A program made the position numbers and the translations under genes. The notes under the pieces were generated by a model. It had not been told where the DNA came from, ran no database searches, and saw only the letters and a program-made list of their open reading frames with translations. From Phenylobacterium haematophilum (lineage in GTDB: Bacteria; Pseudomonadota; Alphaproteobacteria; Caulobacterales; Caulobacteraceae), in assembly GCF_014196295.1 (NCBI RefSeq), contig NZ_JACIDK010000001.1:228785-292784 (forward strand): a stretch of 64,000 nt of DNA, given 5' to 3'. Shown in pieces: positions 63,325-64,000 of the stretch; the first letter of the stretch is position 1; every line of letters begins with the position of its first letter.

Positions 63325-64000
63325 TCGTGCGTAACGGGCTGGTGGTCGACGGCTCCGGTGAGAAGGCCTTCAAGGGCGATGTGGCGGTGAAGGACGGCCT
63401 GATCGTCGCGGTCGGCGACGTCTCGGGACCCGCGCGGCGCGAGATCGACGCCGGCGGGCGGGTCATCGCGCCAGGCTTCATCGATCCGCACACGCACTTC
63501 GACGTCCAACTGCTGTGGGACGGCGCGGCGCGCCCGGCGCTGGAGCATGGCGTCACCTGCATTGTCCCCGGCAACTGTTCGCTGTCGCTGGCGCCGCTGA
63601 AGGCCGCGGACCGGCCCAAGGTCGTCGGCATGTTCCAACAGATCGAGGAAATGCCGCCCGAAGCCTTCACCCAGGCGTTCGACTGGAGTTGGGAGGACTT
63701 CGCCGGCTATCGCGACGCCATCGCCCGCAACCTCTCGATCAATGTCGCGCCGCTGGTCGGCCACAGCGTCATCCGCCTCTGGGTGATGGGCGAGGCGGCC
63801 CAGCAACGCACGGCGACCGCCGACGAGATCGCCGCCATGCAGGAGCTGCTGCGCGAGTGCCTGGCCGCTGGCGCGGTCGGCCTGTCCACCAGTTTTGTCG
63901 ATCTCGATGAGCACGGTCGCCCGGTGCCGAGCCGCTTCGCCGACTTTGCAGAACTGGACGCGCTGTCGGCGGTGCTGGGCGAGTTCGGCCGCATGCTCCA
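63312..64000 (+). CDS. D-aminoacylase-like amidohydrolase, 3'-truncated by window edge
   Basis: The first about 229 residues of a TIM-barrel amidohydrolase of the N-acyl-D-amino-acid deacylase group. A small N-terminal beta domain (IVRNGLVVDGSGEKAFKGDV) leads to IAPGFIDPHTHFDVQLLWDG with metal ligands His60 and His62; CIVPGNCSLSLAPL contains Cys89 in the place of the metal-binding Cys of D-aminoacylase; PLVGHSVIRLWVMGEAA carries another conserved His. Substrate unknown; the AVGLSTSFVDLDEHGRPVPS segment differs from characterised D-aminoacylases. The rest lies beyond the window. Confidence 0.88.
   Translation, partial: MFDVIVRNGLVVDGSGEKAFKGDVAVKDGLIVAVGDVSGPARREIDAGGRVIAPGFIDPHTHFDVQLLWDGAARPALEHGVTCIVPGNCSLSLAPLKAADRPKVVGMFQQIEEMPPEAFTQAFDWSWEDFAGYRDAIARNLSINVAPLVGHSVIRLWVMGEAAQQRTATADEIAAMQELLRECLAAGAVGLSTSFVDLDEHGRPVPSRFADFAELDALSAVLGEFGRML

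Overview
The window is high-GC (roughly two thirds G+C) chromosomal DNA from an alphaproteobacterium, most probably a member of the Caulobacteraceae (Caulobacter/Phenylobacterium). Reasons: a DipM-like LysM/LytM lipoprotein lies directly after surE-pcm, a CtrA-like box precedes it, uvrA carries the alphaproteobacterial GTTC-N7-GTTC LexA operator, and the alphaproteobacterial housekeeping block dgt / SPOR / nagZ / scpAB / tatABC / serS / surE / pcm / M23 / yajC-secDF / Mth938 / phytoene-synthase-like / trmFO is present. The genus call is inference. About 75 protein genes, one tRNA and many short regulatory or hairpin elements are annotated. No CRISPR array, insertion sequence, prophage or rRNA was seen.

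Layout. 1-4.4 kb: the 5' two thirds of ppc (cut by the window edge), an effector-binding-domain protein, a PEPxxWA-CTERM surface protein, a TetR regulator with a palindromic operator, and the wreck of a type II NADH dehydrogenase gene. 4.5-8.2 kb: a Baeyer-Villiger-type monooxygenase, a GH29 fucosidase and a divergent CoaD. 8.2-13.4 kb: a putative heme/iron locus consisting of a one-domain HtaA protein, a divergent PchR-like AraC regulator, a TonB-dependent receptor preceded by a 21-bp-phased direct repeat, a secreted cyclophilin and a secreted NTF2-like protein. 13.3-18.8 kb: a DsbA-like oxidoreductase and LysR regulator, a methyltransferase divergent from lysR across a dyad, an aldo/keto reductase with a DUF2478 protein, a zinc-ribbon protein and a GT14 glycosyltransferase.

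18.9-28 kb: tRNA-Val(CAC), gph, glmU, rpiA, gor, an O-antigen-ligase-like gene, class II DAHP synthase, a MATE exporter and VanZ. 28-38.8 kb: a cold-shock gene, several small or unknown proteins, an oxidoreductase pair, glutathione peroxidase, a racemase-family protein lacking one catalytic residue, YidB, DUF4126, DUF2145, exonuclease III and a CsgG-like/SH3 protein.

38.8-57.5 kb is the conserved cell-envelope and chromosome-maintenance block: erpA, dgt, SPOR, nagZ, scpA, scpB, tatA, tatB, tatC, serS, surE, pcm, dipM, DUF815 ATPase, yajC, secD, secF, an Mth938 protein, a haem-like membrane domain, a phytoene-synthase-like protein and trmFO. Many of these genes overlap by 4 nt (ATGA or GTGA), indicating translational coupling. 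57.5-64 kb: a membrane protein, a GST, ogt, SOS-controlled uvrA, and two very small genes coupled to a D-aminoacylase-like amidohydrolase cut by the window edge.

Most interesting leads: the HtaA/AraC/TonB-receptor/cyclophilin/NTF2 locus and its phased repeat; the neighbouring homologues of two mitochondrial complex I assembly factors; the amidohydrolase with two tiny partner genes; and the decayed NDH-2 gene. All family assignments come from reading the translated sequence, without database searches.
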